A DNA stretch of 64,000 nt from Sphingobium sp. (GTDB taxonomy: Bacteria > Pseudomonadota > Alphaproteobacteria > Sphingomonadales > Sphingomonadaceae). The position numbers were made by a program, and so were the translations under genes. A model generated the notes under the pieces. It was not told the origin of the DNA. It searched no databases and was given only the letters and a program-made list of their open reading frames with translations. Numbering within the stretch: position 1 is the first letter of the stretch; each line of letters starts with the position of its first letter. The stretch is from NCBI GenBank assembly GCA_017744605.1, contig JAGIAZ010000001.1, forward strand, positions 62,001 through 126,000, read 5' to 3'. This document shows, in pieces, positions 1 through 9,483 of the stretch.

Positions 1-1
1 G

Positions 2-502
2 CCGGATGGGGCGATGAACGCGCGGCTGACCATTCCCGCCGCGCACTACACGCCGGTTGACGCGCGGCTCATCCCCACCGGGGAGCGCCGCGCCGTGCAG
101 GGCACTGTCTTCGATTTCCGCAAGCCCCGGCGCGTCGCGGATGGACTGCGGGACGGCAAGGATCAGCAGATCGTCTATGGCCGCGGCTATGATCACAATT
201 TCGCGCTGGACAAGGGGGTGACCGCCCGGCCCGAGTTGGTTGCCCGGCTGGAAGATCCTGCCTCGGGCCGCGTGCTCGATGTGCTCTCCACCGAGCCGGG
301 CGTGCAATTCTACACGGGCAATTTCCTGGATGGGACATTGGTCGGCAAGCGGGGGCATCTCTATCGGATGGGTGACGGCATCGCGCTGGAGCCGCAGAAA
401 TTCCCCGATGCGCCGAACCAGCCCGCTTTCGTGTCCGCCCGGGTCGATCCCGGCAAGCCATATCGACACGACATGATCTATCGCCTTTCCGTTTCACGCT
501 GA
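2..502 (+). CDS. aldose 1-epimerase (mutarotase), C-terminal part, cut by window start
   Basis: Aldose 1-epimerase interconverts the alpha and beta anomers of aldoses before they are oxidised or phosphorylated. The frame is already open at the window edge (codons before the ATG at 14 read P-D-G-A), so the N-terminal part lies outside. The visible part has the family segment YTPVD..LIPTG followed by GTVFDFR, then GYDHNF, and the conserved catalytic-base glutamate in STEPGVQFYTGNF (residue 94 counted from the ATG at 14). It stops 9 bp before the sugar-acid dehydratase, so both genes probably share a transcript and a role in pentose or aldose oxidation. The family is clear; the sugar handled is inferred. 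Confidence 0.88.
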   Translation, partial: PDGAMNARLTIPAAHYTPVDARLIPTGERRAVQGTVFDFRKPRRVADGLRDGKDQQIVYGRGYDHNFALDKGVTARPELVARLEDPASGRVLDVLSTEPGVQFYTGNFLDGTLVGKRGHLYRMGDGIALEPQKFPDAPNQPAFVSARVDPGKPYRHDMIYRLSVSR

Positions 503-511
503 GCGAATTCC

Positions 512-2305
512 ATGACCACCGACACCCCGAAGCTACGCTCGCGCGCATGGTTCGATAACCCCGACAATATCGACATGACCGCGCTCTATCTGGAGCGATA
601 TCTCAACTTCGGCCTGAGCCTCGCCGAACTGCGCTCCGGCAAGCCGATCATCGGCATTGCCCAGACCGGCAGTGACCTCTCGCCCTGCAATCGGCATCAT
701 CTCGTGCTGGCCGAGCGCCTGCGAGAGGGCATTCGCGAGGCGGGCGGCATCGCCATCGAATTTCCCGTCCACCCCATTCAGGAAACCGGCAAACGGCCGA
801 CGGCCGGACTGGATCGCAACCTCGCCTATCTCGGCCTTGTCGAGGCGCTTTATGGCTATCCGCTGGATGGGGTCGTGCTCACGACCGGCTGCGACAAGAC
901 CACGCCTGCCTGCCTGATGGCGGCGGCGACCGTGAACATTCCGGCCATCGCGCTCTCCGTCGGGCCAATGCTCAATGGCTGGCATGAGGGCGAACGCACC
1001 GGATCGGGCACGATCGTCTGGAAAGCGCGGGAGCTGTTGGCGGCGGGCAAGATCGATGATGAAGGGTTCATCAAGCTGGTGGCGTCGTCCGCGCCCTCGA
1101 CCGGCTATTGCAATACCATGGGCACGGCGACGACCATGAACTCGCTGGCGGAGGCGCTGGGCATGATGCTGCCCGGCTCCGCCGCCATTCCGGCGCCCTA
1201 TCGCGATCGGCAGGAGTGCGCCTATCATACCGGCAAGCGCATCGTGGAGATGGTGTACGAGGATCTGAAGCCCTCGGACATTCTCACGCTGGATGCCTTT
1301 CACAACGCCATCGTCGTCAATTCCGCGATCGGCGGTTCGACCAATGCGCCCATCCATCTGGCGGCGGTCGCGCGCCATATCGGCGTCGAGCTGCCGCTCA
1401 AGGATTGGGAGACATTTGGACATAAGGTACCCCTGCTGGTCAATCTCCAGCCGGCGGGCGAGTATCTGGGCGAGGATTATTATCGCGCGGGTGGCGTGCC
1501 CGCCGTCGTCGCCCAGCTCATGGCGCAAGGCCTGATCCGCGAAGGCGCGCTGACGGTCAACGGCAGCACGATTGGCGGGAATTGCAAGGATGCGCGCATC
1601 GCCGACGAGCGGGTCATTCGGCCATTCGTGCAGCCGGTGCGTAAGGAGGCGGGGTTCCTCGTCCTCTCGGGCAATCTGTTCGACGCGGCGATCATGAAGA
1701 CGAGCGTGATCGGCGAGGAATTCCGCACGCGCTATCTCAACAATCCCGACGATCCCAATGCCTTCGAGGGGACGGCCGTCATATTCGATGGGCCTGAGGA
1801 CTATCATGCGCGCATCGACGATCCGTCGCTGGGCATCACGCCCGACACGCTGCTGTTCATGCGCGGCGCCGGGCCGGTGGGCTATCCGGGCGCGGCGGAG
1901 GTCGTGAACATGCGTCCGCCAGCCTATCTCATCACGGAAGGGGTGCTCGCGCTGCCCTGCATTGGCGATGGCCGCCAGTCCGGCACCAGCGGCAGCCCGT
2001 CCATCCTCAATGCGAGCCCGGAAGCGGCGGCCATGGGTGGTCTGGCCTTGCTGCGCACCGGCGACAGGGTGCGGATGGATCTGGAGACGCGCACCGTCAA
2101 TGTGTTGATCTCCGACGCGGAATTGGCAGAGCGCCGTGCTGCGCTGGTCGCGGCCGGCGGCTATGCCTATCCGGCGTCTCAGACGCCATGGCAGGAGATT
2201 CAGCGTCATCTGGTCGGCCAGTTGGATAGCGGTGCCATCCTTGAAGGGGCGGAGCGCTATCAGCGGATCGCTCAGACGAAGGGGTTACCGCGCGACAATC
2301 ATTGA
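512..2305 (+). CDS. xylD: D-xylonate dehydratase-type sugar-acid dehydratase (IlvD/Edd family)
   Basis: A 597-residue IlvD/Edd dehydratase, which removes water from a sugar acid to give a 2-keto-3-deoxy acid using an Fe-S cluster. The cluster cysteines are visible at Cys59 (DLSPCN), Cys127 (TTGCDKT) and Cys200 (GYCNTMG). The start ([19 protein letters not shown]), the segment [12 protein letters not shown], and the end (PWQEI, then a terminal NH) closely resemble the Caulobacter xylonate dehydratase XylD from memory, and the length matches (about 595). IlvD and Edd proper are less similar. With the upstream mutarotase this suggests a Weimberg-type xylose or arabinose oxidation pathway, but the dehydrogenase, lactonase and later enzymes are not in the window. 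L-arabinonate or another pentonate remains possible as substrate. Confidence 0.85.
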   Translation: MTTDTPKLRSRAWFDNPDNIDMTALYLERYLNFGLSLAELRSGKPIIGIAQTGSDLSPCNRHHLVLAERLREGIREAGGIAIEFPVHPIQETGKRPTAGLDRNLAYLGLVEALYGYPLDGVVLTTGCDKTTPACLMAAATVNIPAIALSVGPMLNGWHEGERTGSGTIVWKARELLAAGKIDDEGFIKLVASSAPSTGYCNTMGTATTMNSLAEALGMMLPGSAAIPAPYRDRQECAYHTGKRIVEMVYEDLKPSDILTLDAFHNAIVVNSAIGGSTNAPIHLAAVARHIGVELPLKDWETFGHKVPLLVNLQPAGEYLGEDYYRAGGVPAVVAQLMAQGLIREGALTVNGSTIGGNCKDARIADERVIRPFVQPVRKEAGFLVLSGNLFDAAIMKTSVIGEEFRTRYLNNPDDPNAFEGTAVIFDGPEDYHARIDDPSLGITPDTLLFMRGAGPVGYPGAAEVVNMRPPAYLITEGVLALPCIGDGRQSGTSGSPSILNASPEAAAMGGLALLRTGDRVRMDLETRTVNVLISDAELAERRAALVAAGGYAYPASQTPWQEIQRHLVGQLDSGAILEGAERYQRIAQTKGLPRDNH

Positions 2306-2428
2306 TCGGGGACTCCGCATTCATCACGGCGTTTGTTGCCGATAGCCGGTGATATCGGATGGATATTTCATGCGTCTTTTTGGCTCTGAATGAGGTCTGA
2401 TGGACGCGAAGGGGGAAGGTAGCAGGCG

Positions 2429-3799
2429 ATGTTGGAGAGCATTGGATCCACCCTGAGCGACCTGCTCGCCCCCCATGGGCCGCCGGTCAATGCCGCCGCC
2501 AGCTTCACGCCGGGGGACTTCAGTGTTCATTTCTTCCTGCAACTCGCCGTGATCCTGCTGGCCTGTCGCCTGTTCGGTTGGCTCGGGCAGAAGCTTGCCG
2601 GCCAGCCGCAAGTGGTGGGGGAGATGATCGCGGGCGTTGTGCTCGGCCCTTCGCTGCTTGGCCTGGTCTTCCCCGACTTCCAACTCGCGCTGTTTCCCAA
2701 GGAAACCCGCAATGTCCTTTATGCCGGAGCACAGCTGGGCGTCGGGTTGTACATGTTCCTCGTCGGATTGACGCTGCGCCTGGATCATTTCCAGTCGAAG
2801 GCCAGGAGCGCAGGCACGGTTTCTGCGGCGGGCATCGTGGCGCCCTTCCTTCTGGCTGCCGTCATCACGCCCTGGCTGCTCGATGTAGATGGCCTGTTCA
2901 TGCCCGGCATCAGCCAGTCCAACGCGGTTCTCTTCATGGGCGCCTGTATCGCGCTCACCGCCTTCCCCATGCTGGCGCGCATCATCAACGAGCGCGGCCT
3001 TGCCAATTCTGCGCTGGGAACCTTGTCGCTCACCGCCGGTGCTTTCGACGATGCGATGTCCTGGTGTGTGCTTGCCATCGTGCTGGCGACTTTCGGCGGC
3101 GGTCCGGCCGTTGCCGTGCTCGCGATTGGCGGGGCGATCCTTTACACGGCCTTCATGCTGCTCAAGGGGCGGAGCCTGCTCGCGCCGCTCGGCCGCATCG
3201 TGGAGGCGCGGGGCGAGATGACCCTGACAATGCTCGCTATTACGCTTGCCTTGTTCTGCCTTTCCGCTTTCCTGATGGACGCCATCGGAATCCACGCCAT
3301 TTTCGGCGGCTTCCTCCTGGGGGTCTGCATGCCGCGCGGGCTCTTTGCCGAGGAAGTGAAGCGCAAGGTGGAGCCGCTCGCGGTCGTGCTGCTGCTGCCC
3401 ATGTTCTTCACCTACTCAGGGTTGAGCACGCGTATGGACATGGTCAATTCCCTCGAGCTGGTGCTGATCGCGCTCGGCATTCTCGCCGTCTCCATCCTGG
3501 CCAAATTCGGTGCCTGCTGGGCCGCGGCGCGCTTCTCTGGTGAGGATAATCGCACCGCCCTGGGCATTGGCGCGCTGATGAACTCACGCGGGCTGATGGA
3601 GCTCATCATCATCAACATCGGCTTGCAGAAAGGGATCATCGGCCCGACGCTCTTCTCGATGCTGGTGTTGATGGCGATCGTCACGACCATGATGGCCGGG
3701 CCGTTGTTCGAGCTGGTCTACGGTCGCCGGGCGAGGGCTGAAGGCGAACTGGAGCATCGGGTCGAGGTCGCCGCCGAGAGGCGGATCGCGGCGGGATAG
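2429..3799 (+). CDS. CPA2-type cation:proton antiporter, membrane domain only
   Basis: A 456-residue inner-membrane protein with about 12 hydrophobic segments and the sodium/hydrogen exchanger fold, expected to exchange Na+ or K+ for H+. Family signs are GEMIAGVVLGPSLLG near residue 70 and the polar, charged segment TAGAFDDAMSW near residue 208 inside otherwise hydrophobic sequence. It ends about 25 residues after the last membrane segment, so the C-terminal RCK/TrkA-N nucleotide-binding domain of KefB/KefC is missing. The ion and physiological role (pH, salt or K+ efflux) cannot be told from the sequence. About 120 bp separate it from xylD, so it probably has its own promoter. Confidence 0.82.
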   Translation: MLESIGSTLSDLLAPHGPPVNAAASFTPGDFSVHFFLQLAVILLACRLFGWLGQKLAGQPQVVGEMIAGVVLGPSLLGLVFPDFQLALFPKETRNVLYAGAQLGVGLYMFLVGLTLRLDHFQSKARSAGTVSAAGIVAPFLLAAVITPWLLDVDGLFMPGISQSNAVLFMGACIALTAFPMLARIINERGLANSALGTLSLTAGAFDDAMSWCVLAIVLATFGGGPAVAVLAIGGAILYTAFMLLKGRSLLAPLGRIVEARGEMTLTMLAITLALFCLSAFLMDAIGIHAIFGGFLLGVCMPRGLFAEEVKRKVEPLAVVLLLPMFFTYSGLSTRMDMVNSLELVLIALGILAVSILAKFGACWAAARFSGEDNRTALGIGALMNSRGLMELIIINIGLQKGIIGPTLFSMLVLMAIVTTMMAGPLFELVYGRRARAEGELEHRVEVAAERRIAAG

Positions 3800-3921
3800 G
3801 GAAGCGCAGACCGCTCGCCAGCGGTAGAATCCGCTTTCGATCTTGGCAGCGTCTCAATGCACCTGGGGCCAATGGCGAGCTGACCCTCGCCACCAATGAA
3901 CCATTTGGAATGGTGGAAAAG

Positions 3922-3996
3922 TGGCTCCCTGAGTAGGATTCGAACCTACGGCCATTCGATTAACAGTCGAATGCTCTACCGCTGAGCTATCAGGGA
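3922..3996 (-). tRNA. tRNA-Asn (GUU)
   Basis: Read on the minus strand, a full cloverleaf is visible: acceptor TCCCTGA paired with TCAGGGA, discriminator G and encoded CCA (3922-3924). The D arm is GCTC..GAGC, the anticodon stem is ATTCGA/TCGAAT with loop CTGTTAA and anticodon GTT (3962-3964), and the T arm is GTAGG-TTCGAAT-CCTAC. The size is 75 nt including CCA. A promoter-like pair lies just upstream at 4026-4055. Confidence 0.97.
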
Positions 3997-4025
3997 GCAG
4001 CCCGGCTTAGCCGGGCGAGGCAGGG

Positions 4026-4055
4026 CCTATAGCAGCGGCTTTCCGAACATTGCAA
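4026..4055 (-). promoter_or_regulatory. putative promoter of tRNA-Asn
   Basis: On the minus strand TTGCAA (4055-4050), an 18-nt spacer and TATAGG (4031-4026) precede the tRNA by about 30 nt. A short CCCGGCT/AGCCGGG hairpin lies in the leader. The -10 resembles those of the other tRNA genes and rpoZ in this window. Confidence 0.45.
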
Positions 4056-4061
4056 GAGCGT

Positions 4062-4832
4062 TCAGGTGATAAATTGTTCGGCCGTGATGCGGTCGTCGAG
4101 CGCATGTTCGGGGTCGAACATGAGGGTGAGCGGCGTCTCCGAATCGATCGCCACCTCGACCGAGGCGACATCGCGCACTTCGCGCTGGTCGGCCACGGCC
4201 GAGACAGGTCGCTTGACCGGGTCCAGTACCCGCATGGTGACGCGGGTACGCTCGGGCAGGATCGCGCCGCGCCAGCGCCGAGGCCGGAACGGGCTGATCG
4301 GAGTCAAGGCAACAAGGCCGGATCCGAGCGGGAGAATGGGGCCCTGCGCCGAGAGATTATAAGCCGTCGAGCCCGCAGGCGTCGCCACCAGCGCGCCATC
4401 GCAGACCAGTTCCGGAATGACGATGCGCTCGTTGACCGAAACTTCCAGCCAGGCTGTCTGGCGTGTCTCGCGAAGCAGCGAGATTTCGTTGATCGCGGGC
4501 AGTACCGAAACATTGCCACCGACGGTCGTCGCCCGCATGCTAAGCGGATTGACTTTGAAGCTGCGTGCCCTGAGCAGCCGCTCGTCGAGTCCGTCGAGGC
4601 CCCAATCGTTCATGAGGAAGCCGACCGTGCCGAGGTTCATGCCGAACACCGGGAGGATGCGGTCGCCTTCCAGCATCTGATGCAACGTATGAAGCATGAA
4701 GCCGTCGCCACCGAGCGCAATGACGATATCGGCCTCGGCCATGTCCACGAACTCGCGGGCGGACTGAAGCTGGCGGGCGGCATCCTGCGCTGCGTCGGTG
4801 GGCGAAGCGGCGAGCGCCAGCTTGTAGGACAT
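4062..4832 (-). CDS. nadK: NAD kinase
   Basis: NAD kinase phosphorylates NAD+ to NADP+ using ATP (or polyphosphate) in the cytoplasm. The 256-residue protein carries the diagnostic GGDG motif at residues 41-44, the NE motif in PAINEISLLR and the TPAGSTAYNLSAQGPIL segment that binds the nucleotide. The length fits the shorter alphaproteobacterial form. Its ATG lies 2 bp after the moaA stop codon, so both are very likely translated from one mRNA with moaA first. The gene ends just before the tRNA-Asn promoter region. The identification is secure. Confidence 0.95.
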   Translation of the reverse strand: MSYKLALAASPTDAAQDAARQLQSAREFVDMAEADIVIALGGDGFMLHTLHQMLEGDRILPVFGMNLGTVGFLMNDWGLDGLDERLLRARSFKVNPLSMRATTVGGNVSVLPAINEISLLRETRQTAWLEVSVNERIVIPELVCDGALVATPAGSTAYNLSAQGPILPLGSGLVALTPISPFRPRRWRGAILPERTRVTMRVLDPVKRPVSAVADQREVRDVASVEVAIDSETPLTLMFDPEHALDDRITAEQFIT

Positions 4833-4834
4833 GC

Positions 4835-5866
4835 TCAGCCCCCGGTGACGCTCATATGACGGCGCGTGGCCGGCGCTGCGCCCTTGTCGACATGGAAGTC
4901 GTGCGCCTTGGGCTTGGTGGCCAGCGCCCGGTCGAGCAGCGTGTCAATGCCATCCACGCCGTGTTCGCGGAACGCAGCCTTAAGGTCGATGTGGTCCTCA
5001 TGGCCAAGGCACATATAGATGCGGCCCTGGCAGGTGAGGCGCATGCGATTGCAGCCCGCGCAGAAATTGTCGGAGAGCGGCGTGATGAGACCGAGCCTGG
5101 CATCGAGGCCGGACACCACGAAATAGCGAGCGGGGCCGCCGGTGCGATACGTCACCGGCGCGATGTCGTACATGTCGCGCACCGGCATGATCGCCTCGTG
5201 GAGTGGCAGGTAGCGGTCGGAACGGTCGTCGTCGATTTCCCCGAGCGGCATCGTCTCGATCAGCGTCAGGTCGTGGCCATTGGCGTCGCAATATTGAAGC
5301 ATCGGCAGCACTTCGCCGTCGTTCAGTCCGCGCAGCGCAACCATGTTGATCTTCACCTTGAGACCGGCCTGGCGCGCAGCCGCGATGCCGGCGAGCACCT
5401 GCTCGAGCTCGCCGCCGCGCGTGATGTAGGCAAAGGTCGCCGGATCGAGGCTGTCGAGACTGACATTGATGCGGCGGACGCCCGCCTCGACAAGCATCCC
5501 GGCATGATGTGCCAGCTGCGTGCCGTTGGTGGTCAGGGTCAGCTCATCGAGCGTGCCGTCGTGCACATGGCGGCCCAGCGCGCGCGCCAGAGCCCCGAAA
5601 TCACGCCGCACCAGGGGTTCGCCGCCCGACAGCCGGATCTTGCGCACGCCGCGGGCGATGAAGCGCTCGGCGATGACCGCAATCTCTTCCAGCGTCAGCA
5701 CTTCGCGCCGCGGCAGGAACTGCATGGTTTCGCTCATGCAGTAGCGGCAACGCAGGTCGCAGCGGTCCGTCACCGAAATCCGGAGATAATCGATGAGCCG
5801 TCCGTGACCGTCGAGCATGGCCGGCGCACCGGCCGCGTCTGTAGCGGTTGCCAAGGTCATACCCAT
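4835..5866 (-). CDS. moaA: GTP 3',8-cyclase, molybdenum cofactor step 1
   Basis: Radical-SAM enzyme that rearranges GTP to 3',8-cyclo-GTP, the first step to molybdopterin. The N-terminal 4Fe-4S cluster site is C-x3-C-x2-C (Cys36, Cys40, Cys43), followed by the SGGEPL segment. The second cluster site near the C terminus is CAGC followed 13 residues later by Cys. The chain ends in the Gly-Gly pair that MoaA needs for function. The 343-residue length is normal. It precedes nadK by 2 bp and faces the GGDEF/EAL gene with only about 10 bp between the outermost start codons, so the two divergent promoters must lie inside coding sequence or the neighbour starts further in. Confidence 0.95.
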   Translation of the reverse strand: MGMTLATATDAAGAPAMLDGHGRLIDYLRISVTDRCDLRCRYCMSETMQFLPRREVLTLEEIAVIAERFIARGVRKIRLSGGEPLVRRDFGALARALGRHVHDGTLDELTLTTNGTQLAHHAGMLVEAGVRRINVSLDSLDPATFAYITRGGELEQVLAGIAAARQAGLKVKINMVALRGLNDGEVLPMLQYCDANGHDLTLIETMPLGEIDDDRSDRYLPLHEAIMPVRDMYDIAPVTYRTGGPARYFVVSGLDARLGLITPLSDNFCAGCNRMRLTCQGRIYMCLGHEDHIDLKAAFREHGVDGIDTLLDRALATKPKAHDFHVDKGAAPATRRHMSVTGG

Positions 5867-5876
5867 TAGCTAGGCG

Positions 5877-8042
5877 ATGGAAGGGCATCACGCAACTCTT
5901 GGGGCCATTCAGGCAGCTCGGAAGGAGCAGCGCGCCATCGTGAACACGGCTGAAAGCCTGTCTTCCGCGCCCGGGAATCCGACTGAAGACGAGTCGCTCG
6001 AAGACTCGGACGGCATGCCGCTTTTCATCCTGTCGCCGTTTCACCGGGACGATCTTTTGCGCCTGGCCAATCGGCTTGGCTGGCAACCGGTCGCCGCGCG
6101 TCGCCGCGAGCGTGCGGAGAGCCGCTATCTCGGCAGCCTCGCGCGCACGGCCCTGGTCGATCTGCGCGGCGTCGATGCCGACGAAGCGCAGGCGATGGCC
6201 GCCAGCCTCGGCAATGCGGTCGAGGCATCGGGTGGCGCCATGCTGGCTCTTGTCGAGGATGCCGCTGCGCCTGGCATATCAGCGCTGATCGAGGCAGGCG
6301 TCACGCATATCCTCGACGGCGAAATCGACGAGGCTCGTCTACGGATCGCGCTGCTTTCCGCGGACAAGCTGGCCGAGCGGCTGATCGGCGGCCTCGCCGC
6401 GGCGCGCAACCGCCACGCAGTGCAGCGCAGCGACGCCATGTTCTGGCGCTGGAATGGCGCCGAGCGCACATTGTCGTTCAGCCCGGCGCTGATGGATCTT
6501 TTCGGTGTTGCCGCGCCCGGTGTCGATTATAGTCATCTGACGATTAGCGATCTCGTGCGTGCACTAGATCGTGCCGACCGCGCCGGAGCCATCGCGGCGA
6601 TCCGCCATGCTGTCGATGATCTCATGCCGTCCGCATTCGCCTGCGCCATGCCGGGACATCCCAGCCGGCGCCTCATTCAGCATCTCTATCCCGATCCGCG
6701 CGGCTTCAGCGGCGAGGTCGAGGAACTGGATGCCAAGCAGCGCGTCAATTTGCGCGATCGCGATCCGCTCACCGGCCTCTGCAACCGCCAGGGTGCGATG
6801 CGCTGGCTCGAGGGAGCGGATACCGACGACCGCAAGGCCGTGGTGCTGCTCATCGGTCTCAGCGAATTCGATCTGGTGAACAGCGCTTATGGCCGTATGG
6901 TCGGCGATGCCATGCTGGCCCGTGTCGCCGTGCGGCTGACGCATATGGTCGACGCGATGGGCGGACGTGACACACTGGTTGCGCGGCTGACCGGGACCGA
7001 ATTCCTCGTCGCCATGACCGGTGAGCCCGGTGCTCCCGACGCACCGCTGGAGCGCGCGGGCCTGCTCGCCAGCGAATTGATCGCGGAGATCGCACGCCCC
7101 TTCAACGCCGGCGACTTTCTCATCCGTCTGTCAGCCCGCTGCGGCATCGCAACGGCCGCCGGGGAGAAGGACGCCGAAGCGCAGGTCCGCCGGGCCAGCG
7201 CCGCTTTGGCAGAGGCGCGGCGCAGCGGCCCGCAAAGCGGCAACCGGATCAAGGTGGCGGGCGGCGAGAGCGGCATCGTCGACGAAGCGCAATTGCTGAC
7301 CGACCTGCGTCACGCACTCGACAACGGTCAGATTCAGATCCTCTTCCAGCCGCAATATGCCATGACTGATGACAGTATGGTCGGTGTCGAGGCTCTCGCG
7401 CGCTGGCAGCACCCCCATTATGGCGAAATCGGCGCCGGTGTGCTGTTCGCGCTAGCCGAGCGGGCCGATTTCATCCTGCCGCTGTCCGATCACATCCATG
7501 GCCGCGCCCTGGCCGAGGCCGCACAATGGCCCGCCACGCTCGCACACTTGCGCCTGGCCATCAACATCACCGCCGCGGACATTGCGGAGCCGGATTTCCT
7601 GGGCGGGCTGCTGCGCATGATCGATGAGACCGGCCTCGATCGCGCCCGGATCACCGTCGAACTCACCGAAAGCGGACTGATCGAGGATCTGGACGCGGCG
7701 GCCACCTTGTTCGGCCAACTGCGCGACGCCGGCCTCGCCGTCGCCATCGACGATTTCGGCACGGGCTATTCGAGCCTCGCTTATCTCAAGTCGCTGCCGC
7801 TGGATTACCTCAAGATCGACAGCGGTATCGTTCGCGACATCAGCGCCATCGGCCGCGACCGCGTCATCGTCCGCGCCATCATCGACATGGCCCGTTCGCT
7901 CGACCTAGGCGTCATTGCAGAGGGCGTAGAAACGGAGATCCAGCTGGCTGCGCTCGCGCGGGCAGGGGCCACCTGCTACCAAGGCTTTCTGCGCTCGCCC
8001 CCGGTAACGAGCGAGGCGCTGGAGGGGTTATTGGCGGGATAA
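5877..8042 (+). CDS. GGDEF/EAL protein, probable c-di-GMP phosphodiesterase
   Basis: A soluble protein of up to 721 residues. Residues about 1-290 form an N-terminal region with a PAS-like stretch (MFWRWNGAERTLSF). A GGDEF-type domain starts near 295 (DPLTGLCNR), but its signature reads GTEF instead of GGDEF (about 370) and diguanylate cyclase activity is unlikely. The EAL domain (about 480-715) looks complete: EALARW, NIT, ELTES, IDDFGTGYSSL, LKID and AEGVE. It should therefore hydrolyse c-di-GMP, perhaps with GTP acting on the GGDEF domain. The start is uncertain: the ATG at 5877 is almost back-to-back with moaA, whereas GTG at 5940 follows GGAAGGAG at 5920-5927 (spacing 12) and would shorten the protein by 21 residues. 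Confidence 0.87.
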   Translation: MEGHHATLGAIQAARKEQRAIVNTAESLSSAPGNPTEDESLEDSDGMPLFILSPFHRDDLLRLANRLGWQPVAARRRERAESRYLGSLARTALVDLRGVDADEAQAMAASLGNAVEASGGAMLALVEDAAAPGISALIEAGVTHILDGEIDEARLRIALLSADKLAERLIGGLAAARNRHAVQRSDAMFWRWNGAERTLSFSPALMDLFGVAAPGVDYSHLTISDLVRALDRADRAGAIAAIRHAVDDLMPSAFACAMPGHPSRRLIQHLYPDPRGFSGEVEELDAKQRVNLRDRDPLTGLCNRQGAMRWLEGADTDDRKAVVLLIGLSEFDLVNSAYGRMVGDAMLARVAVRLTHMVDAMGGRDTLVARLTGTEFLVAMTGEPGAPDAPLERAGLLASELIAEIARPFNAGDFLIRLSARCGIATAAGEKDAEAQVRRASAALAEARRSGPQSGNRIKVAGGESGIVDEAQLLTDLRHALDNGQIQILFQPQYAMTDDSMVGVEALARWQHPHYGEIGAGVLFALAERADFILPLSDHIHGRALAEAAQWPATLAHLRLAINITAADIAEPDFLGGLLRMIDETGLDRARITVELTESGLIEDLDAAATLFGQLRDAGLAVAIDDFGTGYSSLAYLKSLPLDYLKIDSGIVRDISAIGRDRVIVRAIIDMARSLDLGVIAEGVETEIQLAALARAGATCYQGFLRSPPVTSEALEGLLAG

Positions 8043-8047
8043 TTTCT

Positions 8048-8142
8048 CGTCATGCTGAAACTGTTTCAGCATCCGTTCTACCGAAACAAGGCTGGCGTGG
8101 TGACGAAAGATGAACCCTGAAACGAGTTCAGGGTGACGATGA
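8048..8142. repeat. intergenic palindromic element with two hairpins (family B)
   Basis: It lies between the convergent EAL and hemA genes. One perfect hairpin has arms ATGCTGAAA (8052-8060) and TTTCAGCAT (8064-8072). A second has CCCTGAA (8115-8121) and TTCAGGG (8127-8133). TCGTCA and TGACGA close the whole element. It resembles REP/BIME-type repeats of sphingomonads and may also act as a bidirectional terminator. Confidence 0.7.
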
Positions 8143-8164
8143 CATACAGCCTAGAGGGCTACGC

Positions 8165-9394
8165 TCAGGCCGCCTGCTGCTTCTGCAGTTCCAGCTCGAG
8201 TCGGTCCCAGATCTCGACCAAAGCCGCGACCAGTTCGGCCATCATCGCTTCACTGTGCGCCGGGCCCGGTGTGAAGCGCAGGCGCTCAGTGCCGCGCGGC
8301 ACGGTCGGATAATTGATGGGCTGCACATAGACGCCATATTCGGCGAGCAGGATATCGCTGATGCGCTTGGCCTTGACCGGATCGCCGACCATGAGCGGCA
8401 CGATATGCGTGACGGACGGCATGACCGGCAGGCCGGCATCGGCCATGGAATCCTTGAGGAACTGCGCGGCTGCCTGCTGGCCGTCGCGCTCCTCCGAGCT
8501 CTGCTTGAGGTGGCGCACGCTCGCCAATACGCCGGCGACCAGCACGGGCGAGAGCGAGGTGGAGAAGATGAAACCCGGCGCATAGCTGCGGATGACGTCG
8601 ATGATCACCTTGTCGGCGGCGATATAGCCGCCCATCACGCCGAACGCCTTGCCGAGCGTGCCTTCAATGATGGTCACCCGGTCCGCGACCTCGTCACGCT
8701 CGGTGATGCCGCCGCCTCGCGCGCCATACATGCCGACGGCATGGACTTCGTCGCAATAGGTCAGCGCGTTGAACTCGTCGGCCAGGTCGCAGATGCCCGC
8801 GATCGGCGCGACGTCGCCGTCCATCGAATAGACGCTCTCGAAAGCGATGAGCTTGGGCGCGGCCGGATCGGCCTTGGCGAGCAGTTCGCGCAGATGATCG
8901 AGGTCGTTGTGGCGGAAGACGAACTTCTCGCAGCCCGAGTTGCGGATGCCCGCGATCATCGAGGCGTGATTGAGCTCATCGGAGAAGATGAGGCAGCCGG
9001 GCAGGACCTTACCGAGCGTGGAGAGCGCGGCCTCATTCGAGACATAGCCCGAGGTGAAGAGCAGCGCGCCTTCTTTGCCGTGCAAGTCGGCCAGCTCGGC
9101 TTCGAGATCGACATGGTAGTGCGTGTTGCCGCCGATATTGCGGGTGCCGCCCGAGCCGGCGCCGACGTCGTGCAGCGCCTCTTCCATGGCTGCGATCACC
9201 TTGGGATGCTGGCCCATGGCGAGATAGTCGTTGGAGCACCAGACAGTGATCGGCTTGGGGCCGTTATGACCGGCGAAGCAGCGGGCGTTGGGGAACTGAC
9301 CCTTGTTGCGCAGAATGTCGATGAACACGCGATACCGGCCCTCTTCGTGGAGCCGTTGGATCGCCTGGTTGAAGACGTGCTGGTAGTTCATCAT
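8165..9394 (-). CDS. hemA: 5-aminolevulinate synthase
   Basis: Pyridoxal-phosphate enzyme that condenses glycine with succinyl-CoA to 5-aminolevulinate, the first step of haem synthesis by the C4 (Shemin) route of alphaproteobacteria. The 409-residue length is standard. Visible signs are the N-terminal [19 protein letters not shown], the glycine-rich [10 protein letters not shown], the [10 protein letters not shown] segment that holds the cofactor, and the catalytic lysine in [13 protein letters not shown] (about residue 247). It stands alone and converges on the EAL gene. Upstream, a 22-bp GGCC-bounded motif (9417-9438) may include its -10 region. Two in-frame ATGs lie next to each other at the start. 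Confidence 0.97.
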   Translation of the reverse strand: MMNYQHVFNQAIQRLHEEGRYRVFIDILRNKGQFPNARCFAGHNGPKPITVWCSNDYLAMGQHPKVIAAMEEALHDVGAGSGGTRNIGGNTHYHVDLEAELADLHGKEGALLFTSGYVSNEAALSTLGKVLPGCLIFSDELNHASMIAGIRNSGCEKFVFRHNDLDHLRELLAKADPAAPKLIAFESVYSMDGDVAPIAGICDLADEFNALTYCDEVHAVGMYGARGGGITERDEVADRVTIIEGTLGKAFGVMGGYIAADKVIIDVIRSYAPGFIFSTSLSPVLVAGVLASVRHLKQSSEERDGQQAAAQFLKDSMADAGLPVMPSVTHIVPLMVGDPVKAKRISDILLAEYGVYVQPINYPTVPRGTERLRFTPGPAHSEAMMAELVAALVEIWDRLELELQKQQAA

Positions 9395-9416
9395 CGCGCA
9401 AAACCGTCCTTTTCAC

Positions 9417-9438
9417 GGCCCTCTAACGAATAGGGGCC
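9417..9438. promoter_or_regulatory. GGCC-bounded motif upstream of hemA
   Basis: A 22-bp imperfect palindrome bounded by GGCC on both sides, 23 bp upstream of the hemA start. Read on the hemA strand it contains TATTCG flanked by C and G runs, a possible -10. A closely similar sequence occurs at 43193 followed by tandem copies of its core. Confidence 0.35.
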
Positions 9439-9483
9439 GGAGTCGCCAGTCTTAAGTTGCCTTTGTCCCTTGTTGCGATTCAC

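Noticed and set aside
3888..3917. CCACCA/TGGTGG hairpin just after tRNA-Asn as a terminator
   Set aside because: Short stem, no T-run on the minus strand; not enough to call.
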